Part shown: piece by piece, positions 11,109 through 21,731 of the stretch
Position numbering within the stretch: the first letter of the stretch is position 1
Layout: each line of letters opens with the position of its first letter
Assembly (NCBI GenBank): GCA_007449985.2
Contig: VIIQ02000076.1
Span: 186,001-250,000 of the forward strand
Reading direction: 5' to 3'
DNA: 64,000 nt
Source of the DNA: Desmodesmus armatus
Lineage: Eukaryota; Chlorophyta; Chlorophyceae; Sphaeropleales; Scenedesmaceae
Position numbers and translations under genes: made by a program
Notes under the pieces: generated by a model
Seen by the model: only the letters and a program-made list of their open reading frames with translations
Told to the model about the DNA's origin: nothing
Databases searched by the model: none

Positions 11109-13413
11109 ATGGCGGAGGAGGCAGATAGGCTTAAGCAGGAAGCAAACAAGCTTTTCAAAGGTATTTCTTTGATCTAGTCAATACTCACACCATCCCACTG
11201 CTGCAGACACACCGCCAGCAGATAGTTGCTGATCTGCACACACTCTGTTTCGCTCCGTGCACCTGCAGAGAAGCACTACGCAGGAGCTGTGCACCTCTAC
11301 ACACAGGCCATTGACCTGCAGCCGGATAACGCAGTGCTTTACGCCAACAGGGCATTCGCGCACATCAAGATAGAGGAGTATGGGTCAGCAGTCATCGATG
11401 CCACAAAAGCCATCGAAGCAGATGCCTCATATGCCAAGGTACAAGCAGTAGCCTGCATCTGACACTCAGGAACTACCGCAGCAGTACCGGAGACTCCCTA
11501 CCAGCAGTGGTTGTGTTTGTGTGCATGCGCCGGTTTGACATGCTTCACATGCCAGAAGCAGCGCTGACACATCTGCACATGCCATCTGCTGTGGCGCCGG
11601 CTAAGTGTTGATGCCTGCTGTTGCTTACACACAGGGCTACTATCGGCGTGGGGATGCCAACTTTATGCTTGGCAAGTTCAAGGAGGCGCTCAAAGACCTG
11701 AAAACAGTACGTGCGGGACACAGCACAGGGCCGCACAGCACACCGCAGTACGGTGCAGTGCAGCGCAGCGCAGCACAGCAATTGCCAGTGCAAGGCAGGG
11801 CAGGGCATGGCGGCACACAGCACAACAGCACAGCGCAGCACGAACCACCCCATAGCGTGAAGTGACAGACCATGGATTGCAACCTTTTTTTGAAAATTCA
11901 GCAGCTGCAGCAATGAGCAGCAGCAGAGATGGCAGCCTCCTTAGCACGACATACTCCGGCAGCTGCATCAGGCTTCAAAGTTACAGTTACAGTTACAGTG
12001 TTGGGCTCAGCAAAAGCTGAGCAACCCGAAAGGGAGGCAGGGGCTCATGGGGTCTGCTTGGTAACTGCTCAGTGCTGCACCTTTGACAGGAGACCTCTTG
12101 CAGAAGCAGTAGCAGTAGCAGCAGCAGCAGCAGTACAGCAGTGTGCACACAGGCAGCAGCCCCAGCGGTACCAATGTGCGCGTAGCAGCTGCAGACGTGT
12201 GTAGCGGGAGTAGCAACCAGCGGGGTCTGGTGCCGGCTTAACGTCAAACACCAGTGTTCTTGCTTCACGTATCTCCCGCCTGCTGGTTGTCACAAGTTTG
12301 TTGTGATCAATTATATTGGGATCCATCTGCAACACTGTATTGTTTCTTATATGCTGTGTGCGCTGTGCTGTATTGTGCTGTGTGCTTCAGGCTGCCAAGG
12401 TTGCCCCCAAGGACCCTGACCTGCGCAAGAAACTGTTGGAGTGTGAGCGGGCAGTCAAGCGAATCAAGTTCGAGGAGGCACTCAGCACACCGGTGAGTGG
12501 CAGCTATGGGATTGTTTGTATGTGTTGAACACATGCGTTGCATCAAGCAGGTACACTGTGTGTGTGTTTTGGGGGGGGGGGGGGCTTTGTGCGGCAGGGC
12601 AGGGTTGACTGGGATGTTGTTGTGGGGTTCTGGGTCTCCTAGATGACGTTTCAGCAGGTGTCACCGGCCGAGGGGGAGTGGTCCTGGGTGTGTTTAGTAG
12701 TTGGGGTGAAGGAGTGAGTTGTTGGAAGGGTTCAGGAGTGAGTTGTTGGAAGGGTTCAGGAGTGAGTTGTTGGAAGGGTTCAGGAGTGAGTTGTTGGAAG
12801 GGTTCAGGAGTGAGTTGTTAGGGTTCAGGAGTGAGTTGTTGAAAGTGGAGTAAGTTTGAGTAAGTTTGAGGAGGCACTCAGCACACCAGTGAGCAGAAGA
12901 ATGGGAGTAGGGGGGTGGGGGCGGGGGGTGATAGGGGGAGGGGGCTTTGTAGTAAACAGTACAGTACAGGTATCGGGGGCTAAGGTCGCAACCTTGTTAC
13001 TGGCCAGCAAATCAAGGGCTCACGAGGGTTCGTACCCATAGGGCCTTATGCTTCACAGGTTTGCTGTGGCTGCCACCATTCGGCTTACCCCTCTTGGCAG
13101 CAAACGAGTTGGTTTCTTGAGGGGGGGGGGGTGCCACATGACAGCAACAATGGGGGGGGGGCAGTGCCACATGACAGCAACAATGGCCTGCTGCCTCAAT
13201 CGCTCTGCATGACGTCTACCCGACGATGTGCAGATTGATCGAGGCAGCAGGCCATTGTTGTTGTCATGTTTGACAGCATGCCCTTCCCCCCTTTTTCTGT
13301 AAGCGTACATATAGCGCAGGTACTTGCCGGTTATGTAAAGCAAGTGAGTCCAGATGTAATTTTTTTGAGTTTTGAGAAGCACAGTATTGGTTTGGGAGTG
13401 TTTTTGCATGTCA

Positions 13414-13451
<38 letters not shown>

Positions 13452-16400
13452 AGGACTCTGAGATCACTCATGTGAGTGACACCATTGACCTGGCTGAGTT
13501 TGATGTGGAGGAGAGCTACACAGGACCACGCATGCAGGGTGAGGGCAGATGAGCCGCGGGGGGTGGGGGTGGGGGGTGGGGGGGGGGCTGGGTTTAGGCC
13601 TTAGGGTTTTGGGGGTCAGGGGTTTCAGGAGATGTGCATTGCTGTGTCAGCGCTCTCCTGCCCCCAACATCTTTCATGCCCTGTACATCCCTCCCTTGAG
13701 AGTGGTGTGGCGTGGCGTATGCTTGTGTCTGGTGTGTCTCAGGGCTTGATGTGCATCCCCGAGGGCGAAACACACCTGATGCATTGCTTTGCGAACTTCA
13801 CCCATGCTGCACTTGCGTCCCCGGGCATCTCACGTGTGCTGAGCTCTCCTGCTGCCACCGCTGCCGCTGCCGCTGCTGCTTTCTGCCGGATCGCTGTCAA
13901 TTGTATATGTGTGTTGTTGCTGGCCTGTGCAACAGATGACGGCAGTGGCGGCTACGTGCTGACTGAGCAGTTTGTGCGTGACATGCTGGTTGAGTTCAAG
14001 GAGCAGCGACTCATACACAAAAGATTCGCCTTCCAGATCCTACTGCAGGTGCGGTGACAGTTTCCGTTACAGTTACAGATGCAGTTGCAGTAATCGGCTC
14101 AACTGAAAAGCTGAGCCACCCACAATGGAATCAGAGGCTCAAGGGGTGCAGCGGTGCATCTGCCGTCTTGTAGTCAGACACACTAGCAATGCACGTTGAA
14201 GGTGGAGCGCTCTGGTTCTGCCGTCATCACGGCTATCAAAGCAAACCCCCCAGGGTGGGTGTATTGCATGTGTGTCTTTGGATGAATGCGGTTGTGTGAT
14301 GGTAGGCACCCACCGGTGGACCTGTGTGTTTGGCTCAAGTAGAACTGCGGCCTCTCTTTCCCCCTCAAACCACATATACACCCCCTGCTTGCCCCCCCCC
14401 CTCTCCCATCCTCTGATCGTCTGCACAGGCACGTCAGCTGTTCCGTGAGTTGCCGTCGCTGGTTGACATCAGCATACCTGACGACAAGCACTTCACGGTG
14501 TGTGGTGATGTGCACGGCCAGTTCTACGACCTGCTCAACATTTGGGAGCTCAACGGCATGCCGGGACCAGACAACCCTTACCTCTTCAACGGTGAGAGAA
14601 CAGGGCAAGTTGGATTTTTTTGTCAGAGAGGGGTGGCATACAGGCAGCTTCTGAACTTGGCTGTTTCGCAAGTGGGCAGTGCTTGCCATGGTGGCTGGGT
14701 GCAGCTGTTTGCAGCACAGTCTGGCGGGAAGCAACGTTGTGAGTTCAACGGCATGCCGGTTGGCCATAACCCTTGCACTCTTGTGTGCATCATCAGCTGT
14801 TTTAGGATCCGTGCATAATGTCAATGTTGAGATTCAGCGGCAATCACCTCTGAGGTAATGCTAATTGTTTACGTGTGTGTGTGCCGTTTGTGTTGCAATT
14901 GACTTTGTTGACCGTGGTTCGTTCAGTGTGGAGGTCATCCTGAGCCTTGTGCCTTACCATGCCTCGCACTGTCATCCCCCCCCCCTGCCTGGGCTTCTTC
15001 TACGCCTGCTTTCACACTGGCCCACTCACAGCACCCCCCTCTGCCCCCCCCCCCCCCCCGGGAAAAAACATCCACCCTCCAGGTGACTTTGTTGACCGTG
15101 GTTCGTTCAGTGTTGAGGTCATCCTGGCCCTGCTGGCCTGGAAGGTGCTGCACCCCGGGGCCATGCACCTGACACGCGGCAACCACGAGTCACACAGCAT
15201 GAACAAGATATACGGCTTCGACGGGGAGGTGCGTGTGTGTGTCTGGGGGGGGGGGGAGTGGGGGGGAGGGAGTTCAGGGGTGGCAGTTGGCCTGGTGGCA
15301 CTGGCAGTTGACAGGGTTTGATAAGATGTGTTGTTGGTATGGGGGCGGTTGAGGGTTGGTGGGGGGGGGGGGATTTTGTCGAGGCAGAGTGTGCAGGTAC
15401 ATGTGGTTTGAGTGGTGTGAATAGCGCTGTCGCATGTAAGGCATCTGCCCAGCTGCTTGCCTGTGCGACCTGGCCCCCCCGGCCTTGGACCTCATCTTAC
15501 GTTGCAGGTGAAGCACAAATGCAACACCGCCAGCCCTGTAGCCCAACTTCAAGCACCCATGTATGACCCCTTGGCTCGTCTGGGGCCAATCTGGGGCCTT
15601 GTCTCTTGAGCCTGTACTACACTGTACTGTACCTACATGTACTGTACCGCACTGTACTGTACTGTACTGTACTGTACTGTACTAATCTGAACCGTACTGT
15701 ATGCTGATCTGCCTTTCTGTCTGCCCCCCCCCCCACTACATGCACGCACCCCGGTGCTGTCCTGCAGGTGAAGCACAAGTACAACAATGTGATGCTGGAT
15801 GTGTTCCTGAACTGTATGCTCCGTACCGTAGTTGATCTGCCTTTCTGTCTGTCCCCCCCCCCCCCAACACGTGCGTGGGTGCTGTGTACTGCAGGTGAAG
15901 CACAAGTACAACAATGTGATGCTGGATGTTTTCATGCACTGCACTGCACTGTGCTTTGTGTCTGATGCTGATTTGTCTTTCTGTCTTTGTGTGTGTGGTC
16001 TCCCCCCCCCCCCGCACGCACACGTGTGTGGGTGTTGCATTGCAGGTGAAGCACAAGTACAACAGTGTGATGCTGGATGTGTTCCGTGAGGTGTTCAACT
16101 GGCTGCCGCTGGCGTTTGTGCTCAACAGACAGGTGCTGGTGCTGCACGGCGGGCTGTTCAGCAAGGACGGGGTCACGCTGGACGACCTGCGCAAGGTGCA
16201 GAGAAACAGGTGATTGGGGTGACAGATGGGTGGTGGTGTGTGTGGGGGGGGGGGGGGGGGAGGGCGGACAGTGACCACAGAAGCAGTGCAGGAAAGAGGA
16301 GGCACGACACCTGAAGGAGCGACAACAAGAAGGGGTGGGGGTAAGCAGGTGGGAAAAGGCAGGTGCTGGTGCTGGTGCTGCACGGCGGGGTTTCAGCAAG

Positions 16401-18852
16401 GACGGGGTAACGCTGGATGACCTGCGCAAGGTGCAGAGAAACAGGTGGGTGTGTGTGTGTGTGGGGGGGGGTGACACATTGTGGTGGGGGTACGGGGGGG
16501 TGGGGGTGGGGGAGGGGGGGGGCCATGGCGGACAGTGGTCGGGCCAGGGGGGTGTGAAAGGAGGAGATTCATTATGTGAAAGAGGCAAAGGAAGGGAGGG
16601 GGCCAGCACAAGGGCAACAGACAGTTGCTGGTGCTGCACGGTGGGCTGTGCAGCAAGGACGGCGTCACGCTGGATGATCTGCGCAAGGTGCAGAGAAACA
16701 GGTGTGTGGGGTGATCGCGGGGAGGACAAGAGGGGTGGGTGGGCTAGGCGGTATTATTGTAGGTGGGGTGAGTGTCAACAGGAGGGACAACAGAGGAGAG
16801 GCAGCGGGGAAGCCTGAAATGGAAGTAGACGCAGAAGGGGGTGCTGTGGGGCTGTGCACACCTGGCCCCCTGTCCTGCCCCCTTTCGGCTGTGCTCCCTC
16901 GCCCCTCCCTCTTTTACACCCACCCCCTGCGTCATTCCCCTCCCTCTTTTACCCGCCCCCTGCGTACTTTGTGCCTGCTGTGCTGCACCTGTGCTACTCA
17001 GGGAGCCACCAGATGCGGGCCTGATGTGTGAGTGCTTGTGGAGTGACCCTGCGCCAGAGCAGGGGCGGCAGGTGAGTCGAGGCGCCTGGACAGCTTGTTT
17101 GTGAGGCAGTTGCGGCAGGCACAACAGCCTGCCTGCAGGCTGTTGCGGCAGGCACAACAGCCTGCCTGCAGGCTGTTGCGGCAGGCACAACAGCCTGCCT
17201 GCAGGCAGGCAGGCAGTTGGTGACGCAGCCAGATCCAGGGCCTCTCCTAATGATTGCTTCCGTGCATGGGCGTGGTTGCAACACAGGCAGTGCATGCTCC
17301 AGACACTGCCGCCACCCTGCTTTTATTTGGAAGGTGTCCTGCCAGGTGCCAGTGTCTTGATGTTGTCTGGGCCTGCCAGCCTGGCTGCTTGCCTCCCTAA
17401 GTGCTTATCATTGGATGGAGTGCCACCCTGCTCATATGCCTGCCCATTGCCTGCCTGCCTGCCCTTGTCCCCTCCAGGAGAGCAAGCGTGGTGTGGGGTT
17501 GCAGTTTGGTCCCGACATCACCAAGAAGTTCCTGGATGACAACGGGCTCAAGCTGGTGGTGCGCAGCCACGAGGTGAGTAGCACTGCTGGTGTATTGTTG
17601 AGGTGGTGTTTGTTGGCACTTGGCTTCAATAGGTCTGTACAGGAGGAGGGCGGGTCATGGTAACAGGGTGACAAAGGGGGGAGGGCAGCCACGAGGTGAG
17701 ACACACTGCCGGTGCCACCGGGTGCATCTACACCGTCATGACGGCGTATCTTTGACGTGTATCTTTGAGGTGTAAGGGGGGGGGGAGGGCAGCACTGATT
17801 TTTTCACCAGGATGACAAGAAGAGTGGGGTTGATCTAGCTGTGTGTCTATGCCTGCAGGTGAAGGAGGAGGGCTTTGAGGTTGACAAAGGCGGGGGGGGG
17901 GGGCAGCATGTCGATAGGTGGGGGGGTCCAGCACGTCGAAGGGCGGGGGCAGCACGTCGTTGCATGCCACATGTTGGTGGTCAAGGTTTACTGGATTTGT
18001 TTGCTGTGTGTGTGCCTGCAGGTGAAAGAGGAGGGCTCTGAGGTTGACCGGGGGGGGGGGGGGTTGCAGCACGTGCTTTCCTGCCACATTCATAGAGATA
18101 AGGCTTGCTCAAACTGTCGGCTGTCTGTGTTGTTGCAGGTGAAGGAGGAGGGTTATGAGGTTGCGCACGACGGTCTGCTGGTGACTGTGTTCTCAGCGCC
18201 CAACTACTGCGACCAGATGGGCAACAAGGGCGCATACGTGCGCTTCAATGGCGACGACATGGTGCCACATTTCACAACATTCGAGGTGGGTTCAAGGCGC
18301 AGGGGGGGGGTGGCGGGAAGTGGTGGGGGCCCCCCGGGGGAGTGAGGTGGCATTAGTCAGTCTTGCTATGGTAATGCGGCAACGACATGGTGCCACACTT
18401 CACAACATTCGAGGTGGGCCTGGAGGAAACAGGCGAAAGAGTGAGATTAGCGGGATGCGTCAATTATGTTGCACGGGCGTGTGGCAAGGGCAATAGGTTT
18501 CTTTGGGCGTTGTCGACTGCAGAGCTGTTTCTTTCCAAAAGGTGTTGTGGAGCACGTAGTGGTGGCTGAAGACTTGCAGTGCTGTCAGCTGCTGTCAAGC
18601 AGGCTATGACCCATAGTATGCTTTGGCGTTCCTGCCATGCACAGCCTCTGTACTGCCTACAAATGGCTGACATCAGTCACAGTTGGCCTATGCGCCCTAT
18701 ATTGCACGTTGACACACTTACTGATGACAGCTCACCGCTCACCTATGACCAGTCACTGCTGCTGCTGCTGCTGTTGTTGTGTGCAGGCCGTGCCTCACCC
18801 CCCCGTAAAACCCATGGCTTATGCCAGTAGCTTTCTTAGCTGGGGGCTATGA
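11109..18852 (+). CDS. Serine/threonine protein phosphatase 5 (TPR-PP5)
   Basis: PPP-family phosphatase with an N-terminal TPR domain that in the family binds Hsp90 and autoinhibits the catalytic domain. Exons: 11109-11160, 11269-11438, 11635-11706, 12391-12492, 13454-13538, 13936-14048, 14429-14591, 15083-15228, 16046-16209, 17002-17071, 17478-17573, 18139-18285, 18787-18852. They join in frame to 481 residues, close to the usual 480-500. The TPR motifs fill about residues 1-130 ([27 protein letters not shown]). Catalytic signatures are GDVHGQ (D225, H227), GDFVDRG (D254, D257), RGNHES (N286, H287), HGG (H335) and RSHE (H410), so all metal ligands are present. The end, [10 protein letters not shown], is the PP5 C-terminal helix. 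Several exon ends have intronic duplicates with usable splice sites, so alternative or aberrant splicing is possible. Confidence 0.95.
12709..12845. repeat. 24-bp tandem repeat in PP5 intron 4
   Basis: More than five copies of TTCAGGAGTGAGTTGTTGGAAGGG or close variants lie head to tail. Each contains GTGAGTT, a donor-like string. Confidence 0.85.
12861..12896 (+). repeat. Intronic copy of the PP5 exon 4 end with donor
   Basis: It matches 12467-12497 (encoding KFEEALSTP and the GTGAG donor) with two substitutions. A G-rich run follows. Confidence 0.85.
13170..13268. repeat. Long inverted repeat (hairpin) in PP5 intron 4
   Basis: Arms 13170-13201 and 13237-13268 are complementary over 32 bases with two mismatches, and the 35-base loop is partly self-complementary. 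The left arm begins inside a second short direct repeat (TGCCACATGACAGCAACAA, also near 13133). Confidence 0.85.
13418..13453. repeat. CTG run directly abutting the PP5 exon 5 acceptor
   Basis: An uninterrupted run of CTG units ends in the CAG acceptor of exon 5, so the triplet tract is the pyrimidine tract of this intron. Confidence 0.85.
14739..14782 (+). repeat. Degenerate copy of the PP5 exon 7 end
   Basis: The segment GAGTTCAACGGCATGCCGG and the following bases resemble 14548-14591 of exon 7. The copy is more diverged than the others and its donor is lost. Confidence 0.6.
14898..14942 (+). repeat. Intronic copy of the PP5 exon 8 start
   Basis: It matches 15083-15127 ([14 protein letters not shown]) nearly base for base, but lacks the CCTCCAG acceptor of the true exon. 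A C run at about 15038-15059 lies between the copies. Confidence 0.85.
15506..15950 (+). repeat. Three intronic copies of the PP5 exon 9 start with acceptors
   Basis: Copies at about 15506 (degenerate), 15766 and 15894 precede the true exon start at 16046. The last three each consist of a TTTCTGTCT stretch, a C run, a TGCAG acceptor and the codons for VKHKYN(N/S)VMLDV, and differ by a few bases. Confidence 0.88.
15622..15683. repeat. (TGTAC)n pentanucleotide repeat in PP5 intron 8
   Basis: About eight near-contiguous CTGTA/TGTAC units lie between exon-start copies. A short run of the same unit recurs at 52223-52240. Confidence 0.8.
16361..16703 (+). repeat. Two intronic copies of the PP5 exon 9 end with donors
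   Basis: Copies at about 16361-16446 and 16622-16702 repeat the exon 9 segment at 16132-16210, encoding VLVLHGG...DLRKVQRN, each followed by a GT donor. The first copy has a disrupted HGG segment (GGGGTTTCAGC). G runs separate them. Confidence 0.88.
17110..17215. repeat. 33-bp tandem repeat with internal palindrome, PP5 intron 10
   Basis: Three copies start at 17110, 17143 and 17176. Each unit includes CAACAGCCTGCCTGCAGGCT, which pairs with the adjoining GTTG, so each unit can also fold on itself. Confidence 0.85.
17686..18052 (+). repeat. Copies of the PP5 exon 11 end and exon 12 start
   Basis: At 17686-17700 the CAGCCACGAGGTGAG end of exon 11 recurs. At about 17855 and 18017 the TGCAG acceptor and VKEEG-coding start of exon 12 (true start 18139) recur. 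G runs follow the exon 12 copies. Confidence 0.82.
18378..18420 (+). repeat. Intronic copy of the PP5 exon 12 end with donor
   Basis: It matches 18250-18291 ([12 protein letters not shown] and the GTGGG donor) with one substitution. Confidence 0.85.
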
Positions 18853-19426
18853 CAACCCCTGGCAGGCAGCCTACACTGCCCTGGCCAGACAAGGCGGTCT
18901 CTGGGGCCTTGCACAACGGCACCACGGCAATCCCTTGCTACGGTCAATCAACGCATCCCTCCTGCGCAAGATGCTGCTGCCTCTGGTCTTCGTGCTGTTT
19001 CAGCTGCTGGTGCGATCGGTGCTGCTGCCTGCAATGCGGCACCCTGGCACCCCTGTGAGCGCGGTTTTAGGCCAGGGGGCGTGTGCTGGGGTAGGGGGGT
19101 ATGGTGTAGGTGTGGGGGGTGCGTCAGGAGGGGGCCTTGGGGCACCCTTGGACCCAGGGCATGTGGGTAGTGATGACCCACCTGCAGGGTTCAGTGCAGG
19201 CTTGAGTGGTGATGTGGCTGCGAGGGTTGAGAGGGTTGGTGGGGGCTTGCTGTGGAGAGTGATCAGCTTTGCTTTCAGGGGGGTGTGGTTTGTGGTGGCG
19301 TGGGTGTGGGGCGGGGTGCGGTTGCGTGTGAAGGGCAGCGTGTGTCAGGAATTGGCTGGGTTGTGTGACGACCCATCAATCCTGCAGGCCGCCGACTGTG
19401 CGGCTTTGTTCAACGGTGCTGTTTGA
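18821..19426 (+). CDS. Doubtful 201-residue frame overlapping the PP5 stop
   Basis: An uninterrupted frame overlaps the last 32 bases of PP5 in another phase. It has a hydrophobic stretch (LLPLVFVLFQLLVRSVLLP) and a Gly-rich middle. No family is recognised. The region is most simply the PP5 3' untranslated region, where G/C-rich DNA keeps a frame open by chance. Confidence 0.2.
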   Translation: MPVAFLAGGYDNPWQAAYTALARQGGLWGLAQRHHGNPLLRSINASLLRKMLLPLVFVLFQLLVRSVLLPAMRHPGTPVSAVLGQGACAGVGGYGVGVGGASGGGLGAPLDPGHVGSDDPPAGFSAGLSGDVAARVERVGGGLLWRVISFAFRGVWFVVAWVWGGVRLRVKGSVCQELAGLCDDPSILQAADCAALFNGAV

Positions 19427-21731
19427 CACTTGCCAAGCCCACCAGGCAGGCAGCGAGGTTGACTGGGGTTTGATCAACCGCCTTTAGATGTGTGTGGCTT
19501 CCCGGCTGCTCTTGTCTCAGGCACATTCGGTATCTGTATACATGTGCATGTAGGCTGGTGGTTCACGTGTCGGCAGAGCTTGAGCTGTTGGAGGCCCACA
19601 GTGCCATTTCTTTGTTGGGGGTGCTGTCGCAACATGGCAGTGCATTGATGCCACCTTGCCACTGCGTGCAAAGGGCCTCAGGTGCTCTGTAGCAACGGGG
19701 CCGGCATAGCCGCCAGATGCGTCTTGTGTGTGAGGTGCGCCTGCAGGTGTGACGTGTGTGCTGAACACAGTACTCCACTGTGATGTTTCTCCACATGCTC
19801 TGTCGGGCTTTCATTGTGCATCGCCAGCTTGCAAATGGATTGCCGGCGCCACATAGCAGCAGAGTCGGCCATTTTGGGGGGCTAAGCCCTGCACATGCCA
19901 TGCTGGCACCAGTCATTTTAGAGGCAGGCCACCCCACACTCTGGTGAGGTATTGCATGCGCCGCTGCCTCTCAACCTAGGGGTCCCCAGCAGTCCAGCAT
20001 ATAAGAGCAGGATGGGAAATGGCTACAGGTCGGTGCTTCTGCAGAGTGATCAGTATCGACGGCTCACTGGTGGCAGCAGCAGCCATGGGTTCATCCCTGT
20101 GCATGACCACACCACGCTTGTGTGTGTGTGTGGCCAGGGTGCTTTGGGAGGGCAGAATGGGTGAAGTGGTTTGGAGTGTGTGCTCCCTGCGTGGTTCGGA
20201 CCACTCTGAATTATAAGAGTGACCTGTCGAAGTGCAAGCTGCTGCTAGATGACCCGCTCTCATCCCTGTGCATGACCACATCACTCCTGCCAGTTTGTGG
20301 CGCAGGGTGACTGTGTGAGACACTCATATGTAGCTGTGTAGCTCGGTACCATCCTGTGCCGCCCCAAGGCTGGTCAGCGCATGCAGCTGGTATGGCTTCT
20401 TAGCTGGCCAGTAGCCGCAGTTGCATTCTGGTTGCTTCTGACTCAGAACTCGGAGTTACGGTGCTGCTAGCAACAGGGCTTGGGTGGGCTGAGCAACATG
20501 CCTGTTGTGCAGTGTGGATCTGGCAGTGTGGGTCTGGCAGTGTTTGATGCTTCTGAGCCACGGTGCTGCTAGCAACGGTGCTGCTGCCTCCTCCCACCAC
20601 TGCTCAAGCTGAAGACATGGGGTGTGGCTAGGACGTGAGGAGGGCTGTACGGCCAACATGCTCGCCCGATCAGGTCCGCATGTAACCATTGCTCATAGTG
20701 GGATGGAATGTGCCGCCATGCCCTGGGATGCTACTGTAACCGACTTCACGCAACAAAGTGACGTTATCGCGCCAAAGTGACGTTATTCACCAGTGGTGGG
20801 CCTTATGTGCAAGTTGTTAGAGTAGGCATTTTGAAACAGAGTAGGCATTTTGAAACAGGTGCACTCTGATTCTTTGTCATGCGTGGTGTTGGTCCCCCGG
20901 GGCCCGGGGTTGGTGCTGGTAGCAGCCGCCATATGACATGTGTGTCCTATGGTTGACTCAACCTGTGATAGGTCACACATTCCATCTGCTTGCACCTCCA
21001 GCATTGCTCGATGTTACTGCTGCTAGCTAGCCAGTATGCTGTTTATTGTGGGTGAGTGGATACCTGTACCTACAGGAGACAAACGCGTTCAAGCCTTGCA
21101 CCATCCCAGGAAAACTACCTATATCATACACACTCTTGATCAGTCACATGACAAGCTGGTCTGCTGAACTTCACTTCCAATTGAACCAAATACATCACAT
21201 CTCAAGCCCAACCTTGCTCAAAGTCAGCCAATAACATAAGACTGTTACTGTTACATGGTTGAGGCCGACAACAGCATCATGCTGGATCCCACTGGCTAGT
21301 ACGTGCACTGCATCACCTGGGCATGGTGGCGAGAGCCACACCAATTCAGTATTGCTACAACCCAACAGGACTGTGACAACAGCCGGCCACTGATGAGTCT
21401 GCTACCACAACTCAATCAAGGTAGGCAAGTGCACGAAGTCTGCGCTGCTGCACGGCATGACAGCACACACCTAAATCACATTTACAACGTGCAGCACATA
21501 CACTATAGTACCGCAGTACCGTAGTACGGCACGAGGGGATGCTGTATTACAAAAAAGAGAAAGAGAGAGAGCGAGAGAGAGATGGCGCCAAGTGCCAGGT
21601 ACACGGGAGAACGGGGGTGACTGCACCGCAGTCGCACGTCCCCACCATGCCCCCAGCTGCATAAGGCACCCTAGGTGTAGGAAAAAGTGATAGGACGACT
21701 GGGAATGGATGATTTTTTTCTGGTTGCCAAC
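18853..21731. other. About 2.9 kb without a confident gene
   Basis: It contains the doubtful frame above and small repeats: a 19-base GAGTAGGCATTTTGAAACA pair at 20820-20858, an AAAGTGACGTTAT pair at 20755-20787, duplicated CTGTGCATGACCACA strings at 20098 and 20270, and a GA-rich run near 21553-21580. No RNA gene was recognised. Confidence 0.5.

Noticed and set aside
12709..12845. 24-bp repeat as a CRISPR array
   Set aside because: The units are contiguous without unique spacers, and the host is eukaryotic; it is a minisatellite.
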